A stretch of DNA of 64,000 nt from Johnsonella ignava ATCC 51276. GTDB taxonomy: Bacteria; Bacillota; Clostridia; Lachnospirales; Lachnospiraceae. The DNA lies in the NCBI RefSeq assembly GCF_000235445.1, contig NZ_JH378830.1, positions 156,967-220,966 on the forward strand. The letters are read 5' to 3'. Position numbers and translations under genes: made by a program. Below are positions 1 through 7,906 of the stretch, piece after piece (position 1 is the first letter of the stretch; each line of letters begins with the position of its first letter). The notes beneath the pieces are model-generated. The model worked only from the letters and a program-made list of their open reading frames with translations. It was not told where the DNA came from and did not search any database.

Positions 1-105
1 TGTATTTCCTTTTTCTACGGAGAAGAGATAATCCACAAAATGGGAATCAGACGGATAGATCCTGATGAAGTAACACTGCAACCATTTCTCCTCAAAATAG
101 AATAA
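1..105 (+). CDS. C-terminal fragment of an unidentified protein (cut by window start)
   Basis: The frame starting at base 1 is open for 34 codons and ends at TAA 103-105; the 5' part lies outside the window. The visible tail contains FFYGEEIIHKMGIRRIDPDE and is not a family I can name. An imperfect hairpin (about 103-128, ATAAGCCGG against CCGACTTAT) follows directly. Because GGAAGTT repeats lie downstream, it may be the end of a transposase gene, but this is inference. A chance open frame cannot be excluded. Confidence 0.35.
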   Translation, partial: CISFFYGEEIIHKMGIRRIDPDEVTLQPFLLKIE

Positions 106-324
106 GCCGGCGTCAAAGACCGACTTATCCTAAACCATTAACTCTATACCTATGAACACGCTACCCCTTAACCCATTAGGGCAGTGGAACTTAGTCTTTC
201 ACAAATGAAAGAAATGTATCCCAGTGTCCTGTTTTGCATGCGCAAAAATAAGAAACTGTAAGTAAAGTTTACATAAAAATCGCTATTTTTTTTAACAAAA
301 ATATTTTTACTTTCCTGCAAAAGT

Positions 325-369
325 GGAAGTTTCTCGTTCAACTGGAAGTTACTTTTATAAACGGAAGTT
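325..369. repeat. Three GGAAGTT direct repeats at a 19-bp period
   Basis: GGAAGTT occurs exactly at 325-331, 344-350 and 363-369, so the starts are 19 bp apart each time. The rest of 106-433 is AT-rich with no gene seen. Regularly spaced short repeats at a terminus are known from IS21-type insertion sequences (multiple terminal repeats) and from regulator iterons. The repeats are certain; the interpretation is not. Confidence 0.55.
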
Positions 370-433
370 AGATTTTCAATTCACCGTTATATATTACTAC
401 TATATATTATTATTGTTTCATACATTAAAGAGA

Positions 434-871
434 TTATTTTTCAAGCTCTGACATTAAATCTATTCTTGTTTTAAAAACTCCTCCTGAAAACCTGGAGTTT
501 AAAAATGAGTCTACTATATCTACTGCAACTTCTTCTCCTATAATTTTCGCTCCGATCGCTATTACATGTGCATCAGTATGTTCCGCAGCCATCTTGGCAG
601 AATAACTGTCAGCACATAATGCGGCTCTGATGCCCTTTATCTTATTTGCAGCCATTGAAATGCCTATTCCTGTGGCACATAAAAGTATGCCTTTATCAAC
701 CTCGCCTTTTAAAACGGCTTCTGATACAGTTTTAGCGGCAGCAGGATATTCAACTGTCTCACCGTTTGCAGCTCCGAAGTCGATAACCTCAAAGCCTTTA
801 GATTTTAAATGCTCAAGTATTATATATTTTAATTTTGTACCTGCTGTATCATTTCCGATGCCTATCTTCAT
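434..871 (-). CDS. RpiB/LacAB-family sugar-phosphate isomerase, variant active site
   Basis: A 145-residue protein of the RpiB/LacAB aldose-ketose phosphate isomerase family. These cytosolic enzymes interconvert ribose 5-phosphate and ribulose 5-phosphate or related sugar phosphates. The catalytic Cys65 (GILLCATGIGIS), the AANK segment and His98 (EHTDAHV) are present. Two usual family residues are changed. The N-terminal DHAG motif reads DTAG (Thr9 replaces His), and the first Arg of the C-terminal GGRHxxR phosphate-binding motif is Val132 (GGVFKTR), leaving only Arg136. Similar His replacements occur in family members acting on other substrates such as tetrulose 4-phosphates, so true ribose 5-phosphate activity is doubtful. 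AAGGAGG precedes the ATG by 6 bases. It is monocistronic and divergent from the selenium/sulfur cluster. Confidence 0.85.
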   Translation of the reverse strand: MKIGIGNDTAGTKLKYIILEHLKSKGFEVIDFGAANGETVEYPAAAKTVSEAVLKGEVDKGILLCATGIGISMAANKIKGIRAALCADSYSAKMAAEHTDAHVIAIGAKIIGEEVAVDIVDSFLNSRFSGGVFKTRIDLMSELEK

Positions 872-1311
872 GATTACCTCCTTATTTAGATGAGTATGCT
901 TATTTTAAAGAACTGCATAATTACAAAATAATATATACATGAAAAATTTAAGTATAAATTTATTTACAAGCATAGGATTATTAAGTATTAATAATCAGTT
1001 CTTATATTGCATATTTATTTTAACATATTTTAATAAGTTTGTTAATGCGGGAATATCGACTTTTATATGATTATAGATAGTAATTTATAAAAAATATGGA
1101 GGTTACATGATTTATAAAAATATAACAAAAAAACTGTACAAATATTATAATTATTGCTATAATATCATTAAGTATAGTTGCGGTATAAATCTGCTGTAGC
1201 GATTTGATAACCGGTATTTTATTGTTATATTATATTATTAAAATAAATATAATGATATATTATTTTATATAAACATAGAAATAATAATATATGTCAGGAG
1301 GTTAAGACAAT
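872..1311. other. AT-rich divergent intergenic region
   Basis: About 440 bases between the divergent rpiB-like and desulfurase-like genes. It holds the extended -10 promoter listed separately (about 1155-1163) and a doubtful 30-codon reading frame (1107-1199) that overlaps this promoter. No RNA gene or conserved motif was recognised. Confidence 0.5.
1133..1163 (+). promoter_or_regulatory. Candidate extended -10 promoter for the selenium/sulfur cluster
   Basis: TGCTATAAT (1155-1163) is an extended -10 element. A weak -35-like CTGTAC lies 18 bp upstream at about 1134-1139. Transcription would begin near 1170, giving a leader of about 140 bases before the ATG at 1312. Confidence 0.4.
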
Positions 1312-2490
1312 ATGGACGGTATTTATCTTGATAATGCGGCAACATCTTATCCTAAGGCTTCCGGTGTAAGCTCTGCAATGAAGTATTATATTGATGAAAT
1401 AGGTGCCAGTATAAACAGATCAACTTACAGCTCGGCTTCGGAAACCGGCATGACTGCATTATCACTGAGGGAGAGGGCTTGCAGAATATTTAATTTTGAT
1501 GATCCTACACATGTTATTATAACTTCAGGTGCAACAATCGGGCTAAATATGGTGATAAATGCTTATTTGAAGGATGGCGGTCATGTGATTATAAGCCCTC
1601 TTGAGCACAATGCGGTAATGAGACCTTTAAATTTGCTTGAAAAACAACATAGTAATCATACAGAATTTAAAACATATTTTAATGAATTTCCGTATACACT
1701 TGGTATAGACGGCAGCTATGATAGTCTGTCAGATCTTATAGGAGCTGATACTAAAGCAGTTATAATGCTTCATTCTTCAAATGTGAGCGGTGAAATATTT
1801 GATATAAATAAAATAGGAAGTATATGTAAAGAAAATGGAATTGATTTTATATTGGATGCAGCTCAGACTGCCGGGCATTATCCTATAGATTTTTTTAAAT
1901 CCGGGATTAGTGCACTTATAGTGCCGGGGCATAAGGGGCTTATGGGTCCTCAAGGAATAGGTCTTATCATGATGGAAAAGGATTTTGCAAAAAGACTTTC
2001 ACCATTTATATGTGGCGGTACCGGCAGTGCTTCTGAAAGTGAGTTTATGCCTGAGTTTATGCCTGATAAGTTTGAAGCGGGAACTCCGAATATACCGGGA
2101 ATATATGGACTTGAAAAAGCTCTTGAATTTATAGAAAATACAGGTGTAAATACACTCTATAAGCATACGGATATGCTTTATAAGAGATTTATAACCGGTC
2201 TTTATAATTTAAAATTACAGGACCGTATAAAAATATTAGGAAAGGAGGAAAGAGATAACAGCGGAGTAATAAGCCTTGATTTTACAGGACTTGATAATGC
2301 ACTTATATGCAGAGAACTGGCTTGCAGATACAGGATATTTACACGCTGTGGGCTTCATTGTGCTCCTAGAGCACATAAAACTTTAGGCAGTGGTTTAAGG
2401 GGAAGTATAAGGTTTTCATTTGGATATTATAATACGCCTGATGAGATAGACTATGCCGTAAAAGCAGTAGGCGATCTTATAACTGTGTAA
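1312..2490 (+). CDS. Class V aminotransferase, cysteine desulfurase/selenocysteine lyase-like
   Basis: A 392-residue PLP enzyme of the NifS/SufS/Csd fold, of the type annotated as cysteine desulfurase family protein. It would remove sulfur from cysteine, or selenium from selenocysteine, as a persulfide or perselenide. The N-terminus YLDNAATSYPK, the cofactor-pocket SGATIGLN and HNAVMRP segments, the LDAAQTAGH aspartate segment and the PLP lysine Lys208 in GHKGL are visible. The C-terminal CGLHCAP loop (Cys346, Cys350) carries the likely catalytic thiol. AGGAGG precedes the ATG. It is followed after 31 bases by a YedE-type membrane protein and then TusA-like and DUF3343 genes, a neighbourhood known from selenium-handling loci. 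Which chalcogen it uses cannot be read from sequence. Confidence 0.85.
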   Translation: MDGIYLDNAATSYPKASGVSSAMKYYIDEIGASINRSTYSSASETGMTALSLRERACRIFNFDDPTHVIITSGATIGLNMVINAYLKDGGHVIISPLEHNAVMRPLNLLEKQHSNHTEFKTYFNEFPYTLGIDGSYDSLSDLIGADTKAVIMLHSSNVSGEIFDINKIGSICKENGIDFILDAAQTAGHYPIDFFKSGISALIVPGHKGLMGPQGIGLIMMEKDFAKRLSPFICGGTGSASESEFMPEFMPDKFEAGTPNIPGIYGLEKALEFIENTGVNTLYKHTDMLYKRFITGLYNLKLQDRIKILGKEERDNSGVISLDFTGLDNALICRELACRYRIFTRCGLHCAPRAHKTLGSGLRGSIRFSFGYYNTPDEIDYAVKAVGDLITV

Positions 2491-2521
2491 TTGTGTAAAA
2501 ATTTAAGGAGAAATATGAGAG

Positions 2522-3616
2522 ATGAAAAGTAAATTAATTGATCCTGTAATTATAGCAACGGGTTTTTGTGTAGGACTTGCTGCACTTGTTCTTACAAAGC
2601 TTGGAAATCCGGCAAATATGGGATTTTGTATTGCATGTTTTTTGAGGGATATAGCAGGTGCGATAGGTTTACATCGTGCCGATAAGGTTCAGTATATAAG
2701 ACCTGAGATAATTGGACTTGTTCTGGGGGCTTTTGCACTGGCTTTAACAAATGGTGAATTTAGAGCAAAGGCAGGATCTTCACCTGCTACAAGATTTATA
2801 ATAGGGATGGTTGTTGTGATAGGTGCACTTGTATTTTTAGGCTGTCCTTTAAGGATGGTAATACGTCTTGGAGGCGGAGATTTAAATGCAATAACTGCAC
2901 TTGCAGGATTTATAGTTGGCATAGTTATAGGAATCTTTTTTATAAATAAAGGATTTTCTCTTAAACGTTCATATGATGTAAGTACGAGTGAGGGTTTTGT
3001 GCTTTCCGGTATGATGACACTCTTAATGATTTTATTTTTAACAGTACCGGCTCTATTTTTGCTTAGTAAGGAAGGACCAGGTTCAAAACATGCACCTGTA
3101 CTTATATCTTTTGTGGTTGCTATTGTAGTAGGTGCACTTGCACAGAAGTCAAGGCTGTGTACAGTAGGTGGTATAAGAGATTTTATATTATTTAAAGATA
3201 CAAGACTTTTATCAGGTTTTATTGTTATACTGCTTACTGTTTTTGTAGGTGATCTTGTACTTGGAAGCTTTAAGCCGGGTTTTGTGCTTCAGCCTGTGAG
3301 CCACAGCTCACATATATGGAATTTCCTCGGTATGGTCTTAGCAGGTTGGGGAAGTGTAATGCTTGGAGGCTGTCCGTTCAGGCAGCTTATACTTGCGGCG
3401 GAAGGAAATGGAGATTCTGTAATAACTGTGATAGGCATGGTTGCAGGATCTGCTTTTGCACATAATTTTAAGCTCGCCGGAAATCCGGATTCATTAAATG
3501 AGGCAAAACAGCTTGTGGTAGGAGGTATTTCAAATACCGGTAAGGTTGCGGTTATAGGATGCTTTGTTGTACTTCTTATAATATCATTTATTAACTTGCC
3601 TAAGGCACAGGATTAA
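2522..3616 (+). CDS. yedE: YedE/YeeE-family membrane protein, selenium-type
   Basis: A 364-residue integral membrane protein with about ten hydrophobic segments in two repeated halves. The halves share a Cys-containing pattern: GFCIACFLRD (Cys36, Cys39) and GCPLRM (Cys108) in the first, KSRLCTVGGIRD (Cys213) and GCPFRQ (Cys284) in the second. The fold matches the YeeE/YedE family, whose thiosulfate transporter members pass substrate along conserved cysteines. The close link to a desulfurase-like gene, a TusA-like carrier and DUF3343 matches the subgroup found in selenium-metabolism loci, so the likely role is uptake of a reduced sulfur or selenium species. SD AAGGAG lies 13 bases before the ATG, a little far. 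Confidence 0.85.
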   Translation: MKSKLIDPVIIATGFCVGLAALVLTKLGNPANMGFCIACFLRDIAGAIGLHRADKVQYIRPEIIGLVLGAFALALTNGEFRAKAGSSPATRFIIGMVVVIGALVFLGCPLRMVIRLGGGDLNAITALAGFIVGIVIGIFFINKGFSLKRSYDVSTSEGFVLSGMMTLLMILFLTVPALFLLSKEGPGSKHAPVLISFVVAIVVGALAQKSRLCTVGGIRDFILFKDTRLLSGFIVILLTVFVGDLVLGSFKPGFVLQPVSHSSHIWNFLGMVLAGWGSVMLGGCPFRQLILAAEGNGDSVITVIGMVAGSAFAHNFKLAGNPDSLNEAKQLVVGGISNTGKVAVIGCFVVLLIISFINLPKAQD

Positions 3617-3663
3617 ATAGCCGGTAAGTTATAAGTTTGTATAGATGAAAGGATGGTAAGAAA

Positions 3664-3867
3664 ATGGTAGATGCGAGGGGATTTTCATGTCCTATGCCTG
3701 TAGTAATGACTAAAAAAGAGATTGAAAAGACAAAGGCTGCACAGCTTGAGGTTATGGTTGATAATAAAGTATCCGTTGAAAATATTACAAGGTTTGCACA
3801 AAATATCGGATACAGTGTGGAGGTGGTTAAGGAAGGAGAGGATTTTAAACTTAAACTTAAGAAATGA
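3664..3867 (+). CDS. TusA/SirA-like sulfur (selenium) carrier protein
   Basis: A 67-residue protein that is a single TusA/SirA domain. The signature DARGFSCPMPV holds the persulfide-forming Cys9. TusA proteins accept sulfane sulfur from a cysteine desulfurase and relay it to acceptors. The selenium-linked YedF proteins normally carry an extra DsrE-like C-terminal domain of roughly 120 residues; here only the N-terminal domain exists, and no continuation is visible in the following 80 bases. It lies 47 bases after yedE and is presumably co-transcribed, so it probably receives S or Se from the upstream desulfurase-like enzyme. Confidence 0.85.
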   Translation: MVDARGFSCPMPVVMTKKEIEKTKAAQLEVMVDNKVSVENITRFAQNIGYSVEVVKEGEDFKLKLKK

Positions 3868-3954
3868 TGACTGTTTATTATATACAATCATTTTATATAC
3901 AGGTCTTACGGGATTATTGAGTGTTTTATATATAAAAGCTATTTGGAGGTTTTA

Positions 3955-4209
3955 ATGAAAGAGTATATTGCTACTTTTCATACACATTTATCAGCTATGA
4001 TAACAGGAAAAAAGTTAAAGGAAAATAATATTGAATTTTTTCTTGAACCGGTACCTAGAAAATTATCGTCTTCATGCGGTACATGTATAAGATTTACATC
4101 ACATAACTGTATGGAAGAACTTATGGACAGGGACTGTGAGGCTGTATATGAAGTGGTGCATAAACAAGGCAGCGAAGTTGATTATATAATGGTTTTAAAT
4201 ATAAGCTGA
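3955..4209 (+). CDS. DUF3343 protein, putative Se/S carrier
   Basis: An 84-residue protein of the DUF3343 family. The ATG at 3955 is chosen because GGAGG ends 5 bases before it; an in-frame TTG at 3943 lies upstream of that site. The body includes KLSSSCGTCIRF (Cys41, Cys44), the pair typical of the family, plus Cys52 and Cys60. DUF3343 proteins are repeatedly found beside yedE, yedF and selD, and are described as putative Se/S carriers. It closes the four-gene cluster and is followed by a strong hairpin terminator. The biochemical role is unproven. Confidence 0.75.
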   Translation: MKEYIATFHTHLSAMITGKKLKENNIEFFLEPVPRKLSSSCGTCIRFTSHNCMEELMDRDCEAVYEVVHKQGSEVDYIMVLNIS

Positions 4210-4274
4210 TATACTGCTTTTAGTATGAAATGCTTATGATGAGCCTGTTAGAATACCGGAAGAGTTCCTTTAAA

Positions 4275-4345
4275 ATATAAACTGTGTTATGTTTTAGCGT
4301 AACCCTTGTTTATATTATACCGGAAAACTTCCGGTATATTTATAT
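4275..4345 (+). terminator. Nested hairpins ending in a terminator-like stem
   Basis: A perfect 9-bp arm pair ATACCGGAA (4317-4325) and TTCCGGTAT (4329-4337) with loop AAC is followed by ATTTATAT. Just upstream, AATATAAAC (about 4275-4283) and GTTTATATT (about 4308-4316) form another perfect 9-bp stem enclosing a GTTATG/CGTAAC stem. An extra TACCGGAA copy at about 4254 could compete for the same 3' arm. The most likely job is terminating the selenium/sulfur operon. Confidence 0.6.
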
Positions 4346-4473
4346 CCTGAATTTTATTATAAATATAGTGAATGTAACGATTTATTTTTTTGATTAAAAT
4401 AGATAAGGGCGGTGAAGTTTTGGTAAATAGATGTAGTGAAAAGTGTAATAAGTTTAGACAGGAGAAAATTACT

Positions 4474-5209
4474 ATGAGAAAAATACTTATATATATACCA
4501 TTTCTTTTGATAGCACTTTTTTTAACTTTTAGCAGGCAAATAATATTTGCCGGTAATAATAATGAAAAATATCTTCAAATTGAGTGTGGGGAATATAGAA
4601 ATGATATTTTAGACTACATTCAAAACAACTGGATGAATTTTTTTGCGGATGAAGAGATAGAAGAGTACGCCGGTTCTGATATTGTAGTTGGGGAGCCGTA
4701 TGGAGTATATAGTACTGATAAAGAAAAAATGGTGGCAACTAAGTTTCCGATTTATGTTAATGGAAAATGCGTACAGGTACTTGATGTATTTGAAGATAGT
4801 GATGGAAAATTAACATGGAGTTCAACCATTAGCGAAGATTTCCTGAAAGAAATTGATGAACTTAGACAAAAAGAAGGGAAATATAGATTTGAAACAAAAG
4901 ATGACTCTAATGGCGGAGCTCCTACTCTTAATATTGTAAAAATTGATGAGACATTTCCAAGAAGTAATCAAGATACTTTATACTCTGATATTAATAAACC
5001 GATATTAAAAATAAAGGTAAATGATAGGGATGAAAAAACAGAATCAAAAAATGTTAATTATCCGACGGAAAAAAATATTACAAATGGATTATAAAGAAAT
5101 ACAAGGCTCGAATCATTGGTGTACTTCTTATGCAAAAGAATATATTCTATATCTCCAATCCTATTTTAAAAGGCTTAAGAACTTAAAATTGAAATTGGAA
5201 TTGGAATAA
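4474..5209 (+). pseudogene. Frameshifted, truncated secreted cysteine-peptidase relic
   Basis: The ATG at 4474 has AGGAG 8 bases upstream and encodes a signal-peptide-like start (MRKILIYIPFLLIALFLTF) and an unrecognised propeptide-like region of about 170 residues. The frame stops at 5092-5094. A run of seven A at 5069-5075 sits just before the stop. Removing one A continues the protein as ILQMDYKEIQGSNHWCTSYA, which resembles the catalytic-cysteine segment (QGxxxWC) of secreted papain-fold peptidases. That frame ends at 5209, without room for the catalytic His domain. This gene is therefore probably broken twice: by a homopolymer frameshift and by loss of the catalytic domain's 3' part. The family assignment rests on the short QGSNHWC motif. 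Confidence 0.55.
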
Positions 5210-5269
5210 TAGATATGCTACAATAAAAATATAATTACTGTTCCGGTTTCAAGGCGGAAGGAGGCATAG

Positions 5270-6160
5270 ATGAGAAAATTGATAATTCTTTTTATCATAC
5301 CTGTTCTTTTGATAAGCTGTACTGATTTAGAGTCAATAAAGAATAATGACATTACAATTACAAAGACTGGGCATACTGAGCCTGCTGATAAAACTGAGCA
5401 GATTATTGATCCGGCAGGCGGTACAATAGAGAGTAGATTCCATGTTCCGGAAGGATTTGAAAGAGCTGAAGCTGAAAAAGGAAGTTTCGCCGATTTTATT
5501 CGTTATTATCCGCTAAAAAAATACGGCAGTCCGATCCTTTTGTTTGATGGGAAAGAAAGAGTAAATCAATCAAATCATGAAGCTGTGTTTGATATGAAGC
5601 TTGGTGAAAAAGATCTGCAACAATGTGCAGATTCTATAATGCGTATCTATGCGGAGTATCTTTATAAAACAGATCAAAAAGATAAGATCGCCTTTCATTT
5701 TGTCAATGGATTTCTGTGTGATTACAGACACTGGAGCGAAGGCTATCGGGTTGTTTTCAGTGATTCAGGAACAGCCTGGCAAAAACGTGGAGAATTTTTA
5801 GACAATGAAGAGACTTTTGAAAATTATTTAGAGATGGTTTTTGAATATGCCTCAACTCTTTCAATGGTGGAAGAAAGTAAGAAAATAGATATTACTGACA
5901 TTCAGATCGGAGACATATTTATAAAAGGTGGGGCTCCGGGGCATGTTGTGATGGTGGCTGATGTTTGCAAAGACCGGAACGGGGACAAAGCATTTCTTCT
6001 GGCACAAGGCTTTATGCCGGCACAAGAATTTCATATACTTAAAAACCCGTCCTCGACAAACAGCTGCTGGTATAAAGTTTCTGAGATTGGTGATGAATTG
6101 ATTGCACCGGAATGTCAATTTATGATAAGTGATCTTAGGCGGGTTGATTATTGTAAGTAG
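5270..6160 (+). CDS. DUF4846 domain lipoprotein
   Basis: A 296-residue protein with a lipoprotein signal peptide: MRKLIILFIIPVLLISC gives a lipobox LISC with Cys17. The mature part matches the DUF4846 family. It has a central HFVNGF region, a DIQIGDIFIKGGAPGHVVMV segment at about residues 207-226, and AQGFMPAQEFHIL near the C-terminus. The GxPGHVVMVAD stretch looks like the histidine-bearing strand of a papain/CHAP-like fold, but catalytic function is not established. It would be anchored on the outer face of the membrane. GGAGG precedes the ATG. It lies 60 bases after the peptidase relic and ends before a strong terminator. Confidence 0.75.
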   Translation: MRKLIILFIIPVLLISCTDLESIKNNDITITKTGHTEPADKTEQIIDPAGGTIESRFHVPEGFERAEAEKGSFADFIRYYPLKKYGSPILLFDGKERVNQSNHEAVFDMKLGEKDLQQCADSIMRIYAEYLYKTDQKDKIAFHFVNGFLCDYRHWSEGYRVVFSDSGTAWQKRGEFLDNEETFENYLEMVFEYASTLSMVEESKKIDITDIQIGDIFIKGGAPGHVVMVADVCKDRNGDKAFLLAQGFMPAQEFHILKNPSSTNSCWYKVSEIGDELIAPECQFMISDLRRVDYCK

Positions 6161-6258
6161 AATATATTGTTTTTATAGGATATGCTTTAATTTGAATTTC
6201 TTATTTTAATTTTATAAAAGCACTGATGTAATTATAATTTATTTCCGAAGAAGCAAAC

Positions 6259-6300
6259 AAAGTCCCGGGTCGGCAGTTTAGCTAATCCGGGACTTTATTT
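6259..6300 (+). terminator. Rho-independent terminator, possibly bidirectional
   Basis: A perfect 10-bp stem AAAGTCCCGG (6259-6268) and CCGGGACTTT (6287-6296), followed by ATTT. It lies between the convergent DUF4846 and DUF4349 genes, and A/T tracts on both sides could allow use from both strands. Confidence 0.8.
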
Positions 6301-6373
6301 GTATTTTATAGGGTAATATCCTGATAATTTGTTTTTTAATTACAAGATTTTCTTTTCTTAAAAAACTGAAAGA

Positions 6374-7393
6374 TTAGTTGCTTTTTTCATCAGGAGTGTC
6401 TTTACTTTTTTTTCTGTTTTTAAATTTTTTACCGAAATGAAGCAGTATAAAGATGATTATAGCAAAAAACAGTATAAGCATTACTATTACAGGGCTTGAA
6501 ACAATAATACCTATAAAAAGTTCAGTAAAAAACTTTCCTATATTTTTAAGGGTTCTTTTAAAGCCTGAAGATATCCTTGTACCTATGCCGGCATCAGATT
6601 TTGTCTGGTAATCCTTAACCTCAATGAGATTTATATCAACTGTGGAGTAGTCAACCTGGTTGTCATAATATTTAAGCTGTGAATTCATGCTTTCAAGCTC
6701 ATATCTGACTTCTGACAGTCTTGCTTCTATAGCTATTACAGCGTCTACGTTTTCAGCCTTTTCCATTAATTCCCAAAGTCTTGACTGTTCAAGCTCAAGT
6801 GATTTCTTTTTGCTTTCAAGATCCATATATTGCATAGTTATATCATTTGTACCTACCGACTTATAGGTTTCGTTCGTATTTTTTTCAAGAAATGATATAA
6901 AATCATCGAGTTTATCGGCAGGGACCCTTGCAACGATTTCGGCAATTCTGGGAGATGAAGTATAGCCTTCATCAGTATATGAAGATGTATAAAGTGATCT
7001 GTTGCTTGTTTCGGAGCGTTCTATATAACCGCCGTAATTTTCTATTTCTGAATTTATGTCGGAAAGTATTTTGTCAAAATCCAGGGTTTCAAGGCGTAAG
7101 GATGCATTTTTTATAAGTTTTTTTGATGCAGGTACAGATATGTTCATATCTGCTTTGGCAGAATCTGTATTTTCATATGAATTTTTTTGCAGCTCATCTG
7201 CGGAACCTGTATAGTAGTTGCTTTTCGCTTCAGCTACTGCTGCAGTTTCCTCAACTGCCACTGCACTGTTTGCACCTGCCTGTTTTGATGAACATGCACA
7301 TAATAAGGTGGATGCAGTGAGTATTGATATTAAAATAAAAGCTGTTTTTGAAATCTGATTAATGTAATCAGTTTTAGAATTGTTTTTTTTCAT
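6374..7393 (-). CDS. DUF4349 domain lipoprotein
   Basis: A 339-residue protein of the DUF4349 family. It has a long N-region and a lipobox LCAC with Cys34, then a low-complexity linker of about 50 residues. The DUF4349 body (about 85-315) starts at KKLIKNASLRLETLDFDKIL and includes a coiled-coil stretch (MDLESKKKSLELEQSRLWEL). The C-terminus carries a transmembrane helix and a Lys-rich cytoplasmic tail. It is therefore probably tethered at both ends. Function is unknown; the family is broadly distributed in envelopes. GGAGGGA precedes the ATG. It is convergent with the DUF4846 gene. Confidence 0.8.
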   Translation of the reverse strand: MKKNNSKTDYINQISKTAFILISILTASTLLCACSSKQAGANSAVAVEETAAVAEAKSNYYTGSADELQKNSYENTDSAKADMNISVPASKKLIKNASLRLETLDFDKILSDINSEIENYGGYIERSETSNRSLYTSSYTDEGYTSSPRIAEIVARVPADKLDDFISFLEKNTNETYKSVGTNDITMQYMDLESKKKSLELEQSRLWELMEKAENVDAVIAIEARLSEVRYELESMNSQLKYYDNQVDYSTVDINLIEVKDYQTKSDAGIGTRISSGFKRTLKNIGKFFTELFIGIIVSSPVIVMLILFFAIIIFILLHFGKKFKNRKKSKDTPDEKSN

Positions 7394-7458
7394 AAATATT
7401 CCCTCCGTAGCAGTTTTACCGGTTGTAGTGAAACTGTCAAAAAAGTGTCGGCAATTAT

Positions 7459-7506
7459 AACAATTCTAAAATTTAAGAAACAAAAAGATAAAGTTTTAGA
7501 ATTGTT
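7459..7506. promoter_or_regulatory. 13-bp perfect inverted repeat (operator or leader hairpin)
   Basis: AACAATTCTAAAA (7459-7471) and TTTTAGAATTGTT (7494-7506) are perfect inverted copies separated by 22 bases. It lies 66 bases upstream of the DUF4349 start. There is no adjoining U-run, so a protein-binding site is as plausible as an RNA hairpin. Confidence 0.45.
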
Positions 7507-7817
7507 AAAACCGTGCCGGTGTATTTTTTAAAACTGTAACAACCTACGTTAATTAAAGCAAATTATTATAATAATTTAATTTAATTATAGCATTTACAAT
7601 ATTTATAAGCAATTAAATAAGATTAAGATTTTATATATAATTATTAAAATAAAACAGAATATTTGTTTTATTTAAGCTGTAATTTATGACGGTATTTTGC
7701 CGATTATAAAGAGGACAGTAATATAACAGCTAAATAAAGAGATAGATGTAAATGCTCAAGTCATGTCAATAACGATGTTTAGTAAGAATGGTTGTAAGTT
7801 TAATCATGTATAAAATA

Positions 7818-7847
7818 TTGGTAAAAATTTTTTTTCTATGCTATACT
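7818..7847 (+). promoter_or_regulatory. SigA-type promoter for the ABC exporter operon
   Basis: TTGGTA (7818-7823), 18-bp spacer, TATACT (7842-7847). It lies 60 bases before the ATG at 7907, with no gene between. Confidence 0.55.
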
Positions 7848-7906
7848 AAAGCGGCAAAGTCGTATATATAAAATTTATAAAACTACATACGGCAGGAATT
7901 TACAAT

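Larger units (their letters stand above)
7394..7906. other. Divergent intergenic region, 513 bases
   Basis: Between the DUF4349 gene and the ABC exporter pair. It holds the 13-bp inverted repeat and a promoter at 7818-7847, both listed separately. A TTGACA on the minus strand (7435-7440) sits close to the DUF4349 start. No gene was seen. Confidence 0.5.

Noticed and set aside
1107..1199. 30-codon reading frame with GGAGG five bases upstream
   Set aside because: It overlaps the best promoter for the next gene, is very rich in Tyr, Lys, Asn and Ile as expected of AT-rich spacer, and has no recognisable similarity.
4275..4316. Bacterial SECIS-like hairpin in the selenium/sulfur cluster
   Set aside because: It lies after stop codons and not next to an in-frame UGA; none of the nearby proteins shows a UGA position that extends a known family.
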